Shown piece by piece: positions 31,421 through 40,710 of a DNA stretch of 44,796 bases. Each line of letters begins with the position of its first letter. Position 1 is the first letter of the stretch. The notes beneath the pieces are model-generated. The model worked only from the letters and a program-made list of their open reading frames with translations. It was not told the origin of the DNA and ran no database searches. This DNA is from Planctomycetota bacterium (lineage in GTDB: Bacteria > Planctomycetota > E44-bin39): assembly GCA_004376375.1 (NCBI GenBank), contig SOJX01000137.1:1-44796 (forward strand). The letters are read 5' to 3'. Both the position numbers and the translations under genes were made by a program.

Positions 31421-33122
31421 ACTTGCGCTGGCGCGTTACGCGGCCGGAGATACCGGCTTTCTTGAATTTGTCGAGCGCGGCGTCGGCCTCGTCCTTGGAT
31501 ACGCCCTTTAGCACCTTGATGAAGGAGCCGTCGAGCATGTCTATGGCGTCGTCTTTCGAAATGCTTTTCAACTTGGAAATGATGCCTGCAGCCTTGTTGC
31601 GTTTCTTGTTGCCCGAGATTTTTGAAAGAATGCAGGAATAACTGCCGCTCTTGGCTGCACCCTTCTTCTTGGTCGCGCCCGTGGCCTTCTTGGATTTCGG
31701 CCCCTTGGCGGCCGCTTTCTTCGCAGCCTTTTTTTCAGGCGCACCGGTTTCCGGCACAGGCGCGAGAACGGGCGTTTCATCATCAACGGGCATAAGCACG
31801 GGCGGCTCTTCTTCAACCGGCGTCAGCACCGGCGGCTCCTCAATGGGAACATGGTCCGCGACGGGCGGAAGAACCGGGACGTCTCCCTCCACCGTCGGCT
31901 CATCATCGGGAACCGAAGCTTCCAGCTCCAGCGGCATCATCTCATCGTCATCATCCAGCACAGGCAGTCTGTCGCTGTCGAGCTTGACCGCTTTCGATCC
32001 CTTCCGCTCCTGGATACGCTTCGTTTCGTGTTTTTTCTTGGTTTTCACAAGCAGGTTGAGCGCATCGTTCGGGTCAAGGCCCGATTTCCCTTCGGCGTCT
32101 TTCGCACCGACGGCCTCAAGCTCGACAAGGCCATCCACCTCCGTCGCCTTGGCGGTCGCCACAATGTCCACCATGTCCGAGGGGTCGCCTTCCATGGAAT
32201 CAAGCATTATGGGCTCGCTGACTTCGAAGGCTTCGGCATCCCCGGATTCGATGGTAACGACTTCAACGTCCTCCACGCGGGCGCCCATCGGTTCTTCGGC
32301 GGGCGGCGTCGCTTCGGGCAGGGCCTCGAGTTCTACGAAAAGCTGCTCCCCCGCCTCCTCTTCCCCGCCGGCCGGGGCCGGCTCGGGTTCCGGTACGTAT
32401 TCGACCTCATCGCTTTCGATGGAATGTGATTCCTTGTAATCGTCGAGCCGCCCCTCGAACTCGCTCATGTTCATGGCGCCTTCCCCGGCCTCGGTCGGCT
32501 CGGGCGAAGACGCAGGGGTGAATTCCACCGCGGACGACGAGTCCGCCATGAACTCGAAATCCTTGTCCACGCCCTCATCGACACCGCCGGTCACCTTGCC
32601 CGAAGCGGTGCGCGGGCTGGGCCTTCGCTGCTCGAGGATTCTCGCGATTTCACGCTGTGAAAAGGCCTCGTCCTTTTCCTCCGGCGTAAGCGGCGTGAGG
32701 CGCCATGCGGCGCCGCAGTCCGGGCAGAGGAAAATATGCTCGGTGTTGACGACGAAATTGAATTTCGTCATCGTTATCTGCTCGTGCCCTTCGTCGTCCC
32801 CTGAAGCTCTCTTGACTCTCTGCGACGAGCTTCTCGCAATGGCTGGGAGCTCGGGCCAGGTAAGCTTCGGCGTATGCTGCAGGGGCTCGTCGGTTACGTC
32901 AAACTTCGCGCCGGTCGCCGCCACATCGGCCAGCCGGTCCACAATCTCCTCACCGTGATCGCGGGATGGAAGTTGGTCGAGCAGGATGATCGGAATATGG
33001 TTGACGATGTCGTTTGCCTGACCCTGGCCTATCTGCAGCGCATGCTGCAGGGAGTCGCGGGCGTCGGCAATCCGTCTTTTGTCAACCTGGGTCAGAACGA
33101 GCTTCCATGACGAGGCAGGCAT
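31419..33122 (-). CDS. Protein with L7/L12-like domains at both ends, a CPxCG knuckle and a long acidic linker
   Basis: I chose ATG 33122 (567 aa) because GGAAGGAG lies 7 nt upstream. Residues ~5-80 (SWKLVLTQVDKRRIADARDS and onward) have the pattern of the ribosomal L7/L12 C-terminal domain: strand, K-R, helix, then a P in IPIILLDQLP and a closing GAKFDVT strand. A single CPDCG knuckle lies at ~140. The middle (~170-440) is disordered and acidic, with a PPVLxPV repeat, followed by an Ala/Lys-rich basic stretch. The final ~75 residues (SYSCILSKISGNKKRNKAAG...GVSKDEADAALDKFKKAGIS) again look L7/L12-like. Such domains often act as protein-docking adaptors. Overall function unknown. Confidence 0.75.
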   Translation of the reverse strand: MPASSWKLVLTQVDKRRIADARDSLQHALQIGQGQANDIVNHIPIILLDQLPSRDHGEEIVDRLADVAATGAKFDVTDEPLQHTPKLTWPELPAIARSSSQRVKRASGDDEGHEQITMTKFNFVVNTEHIFLCPDCGAAWRLTPLTPEEKDEAFSQREIARILEQRRPSPRTASGKVTGGVDEGVDKDFEFMADSSSAVEFTPASSPEPTEAGEGAMNMSEFEGRLDDYKESHSIESDEVEYVPEPEPAPAGGEEEAGEQLFVELEALPEATPPAEEPMGARVEDVEVVTIESGDAEAFEVSEPIMLDSMEGDPSDMVDIVATAKATEVDGLVELEAVGAKDAEGKSGLDPNDALNLLVKTKKKHETKRIQERKGSKAVKLDSDRLPVLDDDDEMMPLELEASVPDDEPTVEGDVPVLPPVADHVPIEEPPVLTPVEEEPPVLMPVDDETPVLAPVPETGAPEKKAAKKAAAKGPKSKKATGATKKKGAAKSGSYSCILSKISGNKKRNKAAGIISKLKSISKDDAIDMLDGSFIKVLKGVSKDEADAALDKFKKAGISGRVTRQRK

Positions 33123-33246
33123 GCGCGTCTCCTTCCTGAGCATTCAAGCAGACTGCACGTGAACTTTTAGCTTAACCTAATTACCCCCTTCAGGTCAAAG
33201 TTAATCTTCCAAGTCGGGAAAAATATTCATCTCCGGCAACGCTCCA

Positions 33247-36200
33247 TCAGTCTTCCCATGGAGGTTTTTTTCTCAGTTTCGGGGCCAAGGCGTTATTCGC
33301 CCTGTGCCATCCCTGTTTGGCTTTTTCCGAACCCGGGAAAAGCTTAACGGCGTCGCCGTATGTTTCGCGCGCCTTCAGGTTGCGCTTTAGCTTCTCGTTT
33401 GCCTCGCCGAGCAACAGGTACGCAGGCTCCGCTCTGCGGAATTGCCCCCATTGATTACCGATCTCGATCGCACGTTCCAGATGCATTACAGCTTCGGAGG
33501 CGTTTCCGATCACTAACTCCACCATTCCGAGCCTGGCGTGGACGTACGAAATATTACCAAAATAATCCATTGCCGCCGCCCGCACGAGCAAATCCCTGGC
33601 CTTGGATTTCCTATCCAGTTTCCAACTGTTCTCGGCTGCGTCAACGAGAAGCTCGGCCCGATTCCGCTCGTTCATGGAACCGGCGCCGGTCAGGGCATGA
33701 TCAAATACAATCGATGCGCGCTCACGGTAAAGCCTTTTTCTCTCGGGGTTGCGCTCCAGCTTGGCGTAGCCGACGAGACGCCGTGCAGTCCGCTGGGCCG
33801 TAAGCGGGTTAGCCGTACCCAGCCGGGTAAGGATTTCGGCGGCATTATCATCCACCGTCTTATAGGCCAGAGCAACGGCCAATAGATCGACAACCACGGA
33901 GCTGCCGGGAAGCAGGGCCGCCGCCCTTCCGAACTCCTTTGCGGCTTTTTCTATCCTGCCCTTGCGAAGGTGCTTCCAGGCTACCAGAACGGGCGGAAAA
34001 TACTCTCTCTCCAACTTCGGCAGTTTCTCATTTGCTGCAAACCATATCTGCGCCGCCATGGTGTTCATGGGCTCGACCACAAGCGCGCGTCCAGCCGTAT
34101 CGCGGGCCACAGCATAGTTTTCAAGCCTGAGATAGCAGATTCCAAGGTTGATAAGACCGTGGGCCTGCGAGCCGGTCCCCCAGTCGCTGTTAAGCGCAAT
34201 CGCCTTTTTGAAATCCCCGGCGGCCTCCCTGTATTTGAAAAGATTCATCTTCGCAAGGCCGATTGAGAAGTGAAGAAAAGACTGGCTTCCGAAATGGACG
34301 GCCGCGTCGGCGAGGTGTTTCAGCTCCACCTCGTATCTCTTGAGCTCATGCGCTATGCGGGGAATCTCCAGCATCAGCTCCCGCGCCTGGTTTTCCGAGC
34401 TCCACCCCTTGTTGAGTTCGAGCGCGCGGGTAAACGCATGATACGCCGCGATGCGAAGCTTCTTCGCCTCGGGTTCCGGCATGTCCGTCTCGATTGCCTG
34501 AAGGATTCTCTGCCCGATTTCCAGTCCGACCAATGAATCAAGAACAGCGGCTTTGTAGAGATTTCCAGTATTTGCTTCGCCTATTCCGCGTTTACCCATA
34601 TCAATGAGCGCATCAATGAGTTCCCGTGCTTTCGAATCGAGCGCGGCCGCCTCACCGAAAGCCTTAGCGCCGCGGCCGATGTCTCCCTCTTTATAACGCC
34701 CGCGTCCATACTCGAGCAGTTCCGTAAGGCTCTTTTCAGTTTCCTTTACCGGTATCTCTGTACCTCGTTCAGGTTTTCGGGAAAACGCGAATCCGATAGC
34801 CCCGACGGTGATCGCGCAGATAATAAGAATGATTGAAATCAGGAGCGCGCCGCGGCCGGAGCTTCCCCCGCCTTCGGAGGAGCCGTTGGATTCCGGAGCG
34901 CTGAATACGCTGGGGGCGCCGATGACGCCGCCGTTCGCCGGTTCCACTTCGTAGGCGATTTCCTCTTCGGGGACCAGAACATCTTTATAGCCCTTTTCCT
35001 GGAGCTTGTGGGCGAACGTCACGCACTGCCCGAGGTCGCCGTGCACGAGAAAAACGCCCCGCAACCGCTCGCGCAGCGGCTCATAGAAATCCAGCATTTC
35101 CCGGTAATCCGCGTGGGCGGAGAACCCGTTCATGGTCTCGACCATGGCGCTGAGGGGATAGAGGTCGCCGAAAATCCTGACGTCCCGCTTGCCTTCGACG
35201 ATTCTCCGTCCGAGCGTGTGCTCCGCCTGAAACCCGACGATGCAGATCGTGTTTCGTCTTTCGGAGACCGTGTTTTTCAGATGGTGGAGGATGCGTCCGG
35301 CCTCGCACATCCCGCTTGCCGAAATAACGACGCTGGAACCTTCGACTTCGTTTATCGCCTTCGATTCTTTTACCGAACGGGTATACTTGAGTCCTCTAAA
35401 GGCAAGAGGGTCGTCGCCGCCCTCAAGCAGCGAAAGGGTCTCCCCGTCGAAACACTCGGGATGTTTTCGGCAAATCTCGGTAGCGTTTATCGCGAGCGGG
35501 CTGTCGACGAACACGGGCAGCCGTTTCAGTTCGCCGCTTTCGACAAGCTCGTTGAGGAAATAGATGAGGTTCTGAGTCCGGCCGACGGAAAACGCGGGGA
35601 TAACCACCCGCCCGCCGCGCTTCACGGCCTTCTCGATAATTTTTTCAAGCCGGTTTTTCATGTCGGCGGACGACTCGTGCAGCCGGTCGCCGTAGGTGGT
35701 CTCGGTGATAAGGTAATCGGCCTCGGGCAGCGGCTGCGGGTCGCGCAGGATAGGCATGCCCGGCCGGCCGAGGTCGCCGGAGAAAATGACACGCGTGCCT
35801 TCGAGTTCCAGGGTGACCGTCGCGCTTCCGAGGATATGGCCCGCATCGCGGAGGACCGCCCTGACACCGGGGAGCGGCTCAAACGATTCCTCGTAACCGA
35901 CGCGGCGGAAACGCGGCATTACCGCATCCGCGTCTTCCTGGGTATATACGGGCTCTATCAGGGGTTTGCCCTTTTTTCTCAACCGCTTGTTGAGGTAATG
36001 CGCGTCCTGTTCCTGGATGTAGGCGGAATCGCGGAGGAGTATTTCGCAGAGGTCAACGGTTGCAGAATGCGTAAAGATCGGCCCTTCAAAGCCCTCGCGG
36101 ACCAGAACGGGCAGCGAGCCGGAATGGTCTATATGCGCGTGGCTGAGTACGACCGCGTCAATGCTTTTCGGGTCGAACAGGAAGGCGCGGTTGCGCTCGT

Positions 36201-36321
36201 TTGCGACCTTGCGCTTTCCCTGGACCATGCCGCAGTCCAGAAGCAGGCGTTTCCCGTCGGTCTCGATTATATGGCGTGAACCGGTGACGTTTCGGACGGC
36301 TCCGTGGAAGTAGAATTTCAT
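33247..36321 (-). CDS. Beta-CASP metallo-beta-lactamase nuclease fused to a membrane helix and TPR domain
   Basis: This 1024-aa protein starts with a complete metallo-beta-lactamase/beta-CASP module (~1-460): HAHIDH (H61, H63, D65, H66), DAGHILGS, SGDLG, then beta-CASP motifs ETTYGD, IPAFSVGRTQ and NGFSAHAD. These are the zinc ligands and active-site residues of CPSF73/RNase J-type RNA nucleases. A Gly/Ser linker and one strong membrane helix (~490-514, ALLISIILIICAITVGAIGF) follow. The remaining ~500 residues are TPR-like helical repeats (AFGEAAALDSKA, GLINLGICYLRLENYA, AEPAYLLLGEANEKL). The nuclease half should be cytoplasmic and the TPR half periplasmic. Nuclease-only homologues of ~460 aa are common; the fusion is unusual. 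Confidence 0.9.
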   Translation of the reverse strand: MKFYFHGAVRNVTGSRHIIETDGKRLLLDCGMVQGKRKVANERNRAFLFDPKSIDAVVLSHAHIDHSGSLPVLVREGFEGPIFTHSATVDLCEILLRDSAYIQEQDAHYLNKRLRKKGKPLIEPVYTQEDADAVMPRFRRVGYEESFEPLPGVRAVLRDAGHILGSATVTLELEGTRVIFSGDLGRPGMPILRDPQPLPEADYLITETTYGDRLHESSADMKNRLEKIIEKAVKRGGRVVIPAFSVGRTQNLIYFLNELVESGELKRLPVFVDSPLAINATEICRKHPECFDGETLSLLEGGDDPLAFRGLKYTRSVKESKAINEVEGSSVVISASGMCEAGRILHHLKNTVSERRNTICIVGFQAEHTLGRRIVEGKRDVRIFGDLYPLSAMVETMNGFSAHADYREMLDFYEPLRERLRGVFLVHGDLGQCVTFAHKLQEKGYKDVLVPEEEIAYEVEPANGGVIGAPSVFSAPESNGSSEGGGSSGRGALLISIILIICAITVGAIGFAFSRKPERGTEIPVKETEKSLTELLEYGRGRYKEGDIGRGAKAFGEAAALDSKARELIDALIDMGKRGIGEANTGNLYKAAVLDSLVGLEIGQRILQAIETDMPEPEAKKLRIAAYHAFTRALELNKGWSSENQARELMLEIPRIAHELKRYEVELKHLADAAVHFGSQSFLHFSIGLAKMNLFKYREAAGDFKKAIALNSDWGTGSQAHGLINLGICYLRLENYAVARDTAGRALVVEPMNTMAAQIWFAANEKLPKLEREYFPPVLVAWKHLRKGRIEKAAKEFGRAAALLPGSSVVVDLLAVALAYKTVDDNAAEILTRLGTANPLTAQRTARRLVGYAKLERNPERKRLYRERASIVFDHALTGAGSMNERNRAELLVDAAENSWKLDRKSKARDLLVRAAAMDYFGNISYVHARLGMVELVIGNASEAVMHLERAIEIGNQWGQFRRAEPAYLLLGEANEKLKRNLKARETYGDAVKLFPGSEKAKQGWHRANNALAPKLRKKPPWED

Positions 36322-36461
36322 TTTCAGGCGCTCGGCTTCCTGCGGTCGTAGCTAACTATAATATCAGAGAGTAACAATCAGCACGATAAGTTTCAGTTTA
36401 TATTTATAACTTGCATGAAACCCGAAGTCAATCGGATTTTAAATACATGGATAATGCGAAG

Positions 36462-36493
36462 ATGTAGGGGCAAGGCATGCCTTGCCCCTACAT
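36462..36493. repeat. Perfect 32-bp GTAG palindrome
   Basis: ATGTAGGGGCAAGGCA and its exact reverse complement meet at the centre. It shares the TGTAGGGGC end with the elements at 29980 and 42113. It lies 10 bp past the stop codon of the transglutaminase gene and may act in termination. Confidence 0.85.
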
Positions 36494-36502
36494 TCGACGC
36501 CG

Positions 36503-38236
36503 TTATTTCGCAGGTTTCGCAGGTTTTTCTTCGTCCTTCAGCGGCTGCCACTCCGTCGATGTCCGGACGCCGACGCGGGCTTCCTCCGGCTCCACGTTGG
36601 CAAGCCGGGCAATGTACGTCCACTTCACGTAGTCTGAATTGCCGCCGCCGATTGTCGTGATAACGGCCCTGTCGTCGACGTATCCGATAAAGTCCGCGAG
36701 TTGCGCGCCGTATCGAATCCTGACGCTCGGCTCGACCGCGACCCAGCCGTAGGGTGGAATATAAACCTCGGGCCAGCGGTGGTAAGTCGAATCTATCGAC
36801 GCCTTGTCGCCCCGCATGAGCGTTCCGCCGACGTACCGCGCGGGCAGACCCCACGAGCGGGCCATCGCGATAAAAACGTAAGTAAACTCCGAACAGGAAC
36901 CGTGCCCCTGCCTGAGCACCTGCGAGGCGTTGTTCCACCGGCCGTCGAGGTTGAAGGTGATCTTGTCGCTCAGGTACTTGACGAGGGTCCGCGTCCCCAG
37001 GAAAAGGTTGGTTTCGTTACCGAAGCATTCCTTCACGGCCTTCTTGAGTATCGGGTGCTCGATCTGGTACATCTTGTCGTCCGAGAGGTAAAGCTTTTTG
37101 ACGTCCTCGGGAATTTCGCTGCGGTTGCCGACCGACTCGGGGAGGATGACTATCCGCACGCTGCGGATCGCCGCGCGAATCGTCATCGTCGCCGCCTTCA
37201 CCGATTCCTTCCCGATATCCGTGAGGCTAAGCCGTGCAACGCGCTGGCCCCACTGGTCCGTGAGTATCTCGGCAGGCTGCGGGTCAAACGTCACATTTCC
37301 GAGAATTCTCTGCCCCGGCATGTCGACCGGAATGGGGTAAAACACGTCCGCGGACTTCACCGCCACCCTGCCCCTGTTTACGACATGGGCATAGTATTCA
37401 ACCTCGACTTTCTGCTCTTTCCCAAGACGTATCGGGTTGCCGCCGTTGATGCAGAGTTTGTAGATTTTATCCGTCTCATAGTCGGCAACCCACAAATGAT
37501 CGCCGTCAAATGCTAGCCCGGTCGGGTGCGGACCCGGGGAAGGGATCTCGCACAACACCTCGCCGTCCCGCGTTATAAGCGAAATCCGGTCGCGGATGCG
37601 GTCGGAACACCAGAAATATTCACCCATCACCGCGAGCCCGCCGAGCTGGATGGTCGGACCGGGTATGCGCACGTGCGGCCACCCGCTCTGACGGTAGCCC
37701 GTTATGGCGTCGGCCCTCGAGTCGCTTATCCACGCCATGTTATCGAGCCATGCCAGCCCGAAAGGCGAAGGCCCGCTGGAAAACGGCGTTATCTGCGTCT
37801 CGACCTTTCCCTTTTCCGTATCGACGATGCCGAGCTGCCTAGTAAACGAATCGATCACCCACAGGTATTCTCCGTCCCATGCGAGGCCCGTCGGCTCAAT
37901 CAGGGGAACTTCGAACGACTTGAGAACTTTTCCCGTTTCGGGGTCCAGGCAATAGAGTTTCCGCGTCTTCTTCTCCGCGAGCCAGAGGGCCTTCCCGTCC
38001 CACGCAAGACCGGTCGGACGCGGGCCCGGCGACGGGAAAGAAGTCATGACGTCGCCGATGCAGACGTTGGCGCCGATGGCCACCTGTATTGGTTTTGCGG
38101 GCGGGAGTGTTCCCTTTTTTGCGCCGCTTTTCTCCGGTTTTAAAGGCGCGTTCTTCTTCGGCTCGGCCGAATAAGAAAAAGTCACAAAAGAACCAACAGT
38201 AAATAAAATAAATACAACCAACCAGATTTTTTTCAT
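36503..38236 (-). CDS. Secreted beta-propeller transglutaminase-like protein
   Basis: I chose ATG 38236 (577 aa) because GGAGGAAGA precedes it and a signal peptide follows at once (MKKIWLVVFILFTVGSFVTF). Residues ~60-290 form an NHL/SMP30-like propeller with repeats such as PTGLAWDGKALWLAE, PTGLAWDGEYLWVID and PTGLAFDGDHLWVAD. A beta-rich middle domain follows. The transglutaminase-like core has GHGSCSEF (C448), ARSWGLPARYVGG, YHRWPEVYIPPYGW and a downstream acidic residue: the Cys-His-Asp/Glu layout of cysteine-protease-like transglutaminases. It is probably a periplasmic peptidase or cross-linking enzyme; substrate unknown. Confidence 0.88.
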   Translation of the reverse strand: MKKIWLVVFILFTVGSFVTFSYSAEPKKNAPLKPEKSGAKKGTLPPAKPIQVAIGANVCIGDVMTSFPSPGPRPTGLAWDGKALWLAEKKTRKLYCLDPETGKVLKSFEVPLIEPTGLAWDGEYLWVIDSFTRQLGIVDTEKGKVETQITPFSSGPSPFGLAWLDNMAWISDSRADAITGYRQSGWPHVRIPGPTIQLGGLAVMGEYFWCSDRIRDRISLITRDGEVLCEIPSPGPHPTGLAFDGDHLWVADYETDKIYKLCINGGNPIRLGKEQKVEVEYYAHVVNRGRVAVKSADVFYPIPVDMPGQRILGNVTFDPQPAEILTDQWGQRVARLSLTDIGKESVKAATMTIRAAIRSVRIVILPESVGNRSEIPEDVKKLYLSDDKMYQIEHPILKKAVKECFGNETNLFLGTRTLVKYLSDKITFNLDGRWNNASQVLRQGHGSCSEFTYVFIAMARSWGLPARYVGGTLMRGDKASIDSTYHRWPEVYIPPYGWVAVEPSVRIRYGAQLADFIGYVDDRAVITTIGGGNSDYVKWTYIARLANVEPEEARVGVRTSTEWQPLKDEEKPAKPAK

Positions 38237-38277
38237 TCTTCCTCCGATTAATAAATTACCCTCAGCGCGGTATCCCA

Positions 38278-38302
38278 ATTTAGCGGGCGAGCTTGCTCGC
38301 CG
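38278..38302 (-). repeat. Small GC hairpin with GCTAAAT tag (copy 6)
   Basis: ATTTAGC followed by GGGCGAGC-TT-GCTCGCCG. It is identical over 25 bases to the reverse complement of copy 5 at 14773. Confidence 0.8.
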
Positions 38303-38321
38303 TTATTCTTTTATTTATTAA

Positions 38322-38348
38322 CGCGCAGCAAGCTGCGCCGCTAAATAT
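38322..38348 (+). repeat. Small GC hairpin with GCTAAAT tag (copy 7)
   Basis: CGCGCAGC-AA-GCTGCGCC followed by GCTAAATAT. It lies 20 bp from copy 6 in the opposite orientation, giving a paired arrangement. Confidence 0.8.
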
Positions 38349-38357
38349 ATATTATTA

Positions 38358-38478
38358 TTCCCTTATTCCCTTATTCCCTTATTCCCTTATTCCCTTATTC
38401 CCTTGTTTCCTTGTTTCCTTGTTTCCTTGTTCCCTTATCCCTTATCCCTTATCCCGTATCCCGTATCCGGTATCCCTT
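38358..38478. repeat. CCCTTATT / CCTTGTTT / CCCTTAT tandem array
   Basis: Six copies of the 8-bp word CCCTTATT, three to four of CCTTGTTT and about six of the 7-bp CCCTTAT/CCCGTAT follow one another. The last word supplies part of the TAA stop codon (38479-38477) of the TPR-metallopeptidase gene. Confidence 0.85.
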
Positions 38479-40513
38479 ACTTTTCTTTCTTCGCTTTTTC
38501 GGCAAGCGACTTGAAATGCAGCTTCCACGCGTTTTCAAGCGCCGCGTCGGAGCCGAAAATCCTTTTCATCATACGGTCGACGGCCTTTTCGGGTTCCTGC
38601 CCGCGGCGGATGCCCGAAAGCATTTTATCGAACGCGGACGAATGTTCCGTCTTAAGAAGATGCACCAGGACCCACGACTGGGCATAGTAAATGGAATCGC
38701 GCGAGTCGAAAAACCTTTCGCGGTCCGAATCCAGCATCTGACGCATAGTCAGCATCTTCTTTTCCACGATATGTTTATTAATCGTTTTAATATGCGCCGG
38801 ATGAACGCCCGGCCGGGACGCCCGGCCGTCGGCGCCGACGGTGAGGCGCTCGTAACACTCGGCAAGCCCCTCCGCGAGCCAGCCCGGCAGGTTCCTGTGA
38901 AAGGCGAGGTACGTTGCGAGGTGAAGGGCCTCGTGCTGAAGCACTTCGCGGGTCCCGTCGGGCAGAATGCCGCGTTTCCGATAAAGGGCAATTATCCTGC
39001 GCTTCGGGTCGAAAAGCCCGGCGGCGCCGGACAATTTCGGCGCGGTTTCGCTGCAGAACCGGCGGTAATCTTCCCGCCGGCTGAAAACATAAACCCGGGT
39101 GATTCCCTTGTCAGTATCAACGCGGATATCGAACTCCTTGATATACAACTTCATTACGCGCTCGAGTATTTCCAGGTATTCCTCGCAGAGCTCGGGAGTC
39201 GTGTTCGACCTGACTTTGAAACGCTTCCCGCTGGCGATCCAGGCCTTGCTCCAGAGGCGGCCCTGTTCGAGCTCCTCTTTTTTCACGGGGCCGGCTTTTC
39301 GCCGCTCGAGCCGTTTCCCGGTGATTGCGATAAGAGTTTCAAGCTCGGGCGTGCCGCCGAGCGCTTTTACATACTTCAACTCACTGAGCGCGCCGCTGAA
39401 ATTGCCGAGGTCGGAAAGTACGTTTGCGAGGTCGATAAGCGTCTTCCGGTCGCCCTGCTCGAGGCTGACGGCCTTTCTGAAGGCCTCTTCGGCCTCGAGA
39501 AGCCTGTCCTGCTCGTATCGCACACTGCCGATGCCGCGCCAGGGTGAGGGATCATCCCGCATGCTGGCGGCAGCGGCAGCCGTTTCATACATATCGAGCG
39601 CCTTTTTCAATTCATTCTTGAACCTGTACAACTCCCCGAGGTTGTAATAGGCCCGGCCGTAAGAGGGGCTTTCAAATATCGCCCTTTTGTAGGCCTTTAT
39701 CGCATCGTCGTATTTCTTCAGATCAACGTAAGCATTTCCGATCTTATGATAAACTTCCGCGGGTTTATCGTAATTCAGCTCTATCGCGATATTCAGATGT
39801 TTAATCGCTTCATTCGGCTTGCCGAGGGAAAGGGTAACGGCTCCGAGTAGGTAATATATTTCCGGATTCTGTGGATGAGCCTTTACCGCCTTATCGAGAA
39901 TCGCGGCGGCCTCAGCGTACTTTTTGCCGTTGTAATACAATATGGCAAGGCTCTTTTTCACAGTCAGCGCGATTCCGCGCAGTTTCTTCAGCTCACTGCC
40001 ATCGCTGTTCTTCTTCGCCAACGAAATTGCTTTACCGATTCGAGAAAGAACGTTCTTGTATTCGGCCTCCGCCCTGGTCGTATCCCTGGCATTATCCAGT
40101 ACAAGCGCAAGGTTGTACCGGCAGACAATATCGTCGGGGTCTAAACTCAACACCTTGTTATATGTTTCAATAGCCTTGTCGAACTTCCTCTGCTTCGCGT
40201 AGGCGTGGGCGAGATGCCGGTAGTATTTCGGATTATTGGGATCGAACTCTATAGCTTTTCTGAAAGCTTTGGCGGCAGCGTTGTATTCTTTCAAATAAAG
40301 ATGGCAGAGTCCGATTCCTTCGTACGGCTCCGGTCTCCGGCTCCTGGCGGCGGCTGCTTTCTTGAACCATTCGATCGCTTTAATATATTTCTTCTGCTGA
40401 TACGCCTCTACGCCCCTGTCATAGTATCTATCGAACTTGCCGGCCGCCAGGGCGGCGGGCGCGAGGCACAAAACGGTTATAACAACGATACAGGAAGTGA
40501 AAATACGGGCCAT
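38477..40513 (-). CDS. Secreted TPR protein with C-terminal zinc metallopeptidase domain
   Basis: This 678-aa protein has a signal peptide (residues 1-23, ...APAALAA). TPRs run from ~28 to ~400 (AIEWFKKAAAARSRRPEPY, AIETYNKVLSLDPDDIVCRY, YYNLGELYRFKNELKKAL). Residues ~440-670 form a gluzincin-like peptidase (peptidase MA/DUF1570 type) with HEALH (H527-E528-H531) and the downstream NLPGWLAEGLAE acidic ligand region. Such proteins are probably periplasmic peptidases that recruit substrates through TPRs. A consensus promoter lies 50-75 nt upstream, divergent from that of the MaoC gene. Confidence 0.9.
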   Translation of the reverse strand: MARIFTSCIVVITVLCLAPAALAAGKFDRYYDRGVEAYQQKKYIKAIEWFKKAAAARSRRPEPYEGIGLCHLYLKEYNAAAKAFRKAIEFDPNNPKYYRHLAHAYAKQRKFDKAIETYNKVLSLDPDDIVCRYNLALVLDNARDTTRAEAEYKNVLSRIGKAISLAKKNSDGSELKKLRGIALTVKKSLAILYYNGKKYAEAAAILDKAVKAHPQNPEIYYLLGAVTLSLGKPNEAIKHLNIAIELNYDKPAEVYHKIGNAYVDLKKYDDAIKAYKRAIFESPSYGRAYYNLGELYRFKNELKKALDMYETAAAAASMRDDPSPWRGIGSVRYEQDRLLEAEEAFRKAVSLEQGDRKTLIDLANVLSDLGNFSGALSELKYVKALGGTPELETLIAITGKRLERRKAGPVKKEELEQGRLWSKAWIASGKRFKVRSNTTPELCEEYLEILERVMKLYIKEFDIRVDTDKGITRVYVFSRREDYRRFCSETAPKLSGAAGLFDPKRRIIALYRKRGILPDGTREVLQHEALHLATYLAFHRNLPGWLAEGLAECYERLTVGADGRASRPGVHPAHIKTINKHIVEKKMLTMRQMLDSDRERFFDSRDSIYYAQSWVLVHLLKTEHSSAFDKMLSGIRRGQEPEKAVDRMMKRIFGSDAALENAWKLHFKSLAEKAKKEK

Positions 40514-40560
40514 TCCAGTCTCTTTCCCAGAATCAGGCGCTGCCGGGCATTACCGAATAT

Positions 40561-40589
40561 AGTATATCCTGAGTCACGACACATGTCAA
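40561..40589 (-). promoter_or_regulatory. Sigma70-type promoter for the TPR-metallopeptidase
   Basis: On the minus strand TTGACA (40589-40584) and TATACT (40566-40561) are 17 bp apart. The leader would be about 40 nt. Confidence 0.75.
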
Positions 40590-40636
40590 AAGGATAAGGT
40601 TTACGCGAAAGAGCATCCCGGCATCCGCAAATTAGC

Positions 40637-40665
40637 TTGACACCTATTTGACGTTTTCATATACT
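40637..40665 (+). promoter_or_regulatory. Sigma70-type promoter for the MaoC-SDR genes
   Basis: TTGACA (40637-40642) and TATACT (40660-40665) are 17 bp apart. Both boxes and the spacing are identical to the divergent promoter at 40561-40589. AAAGGAGG (40698-40705) precedes ATG 40711. Confidence 0.75.
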
Positions 40666-40710
40666 TTTTCTTCTCTCTAAAACTGCAAACTTTTTTCAAA
40701 GGAGGCCCCA

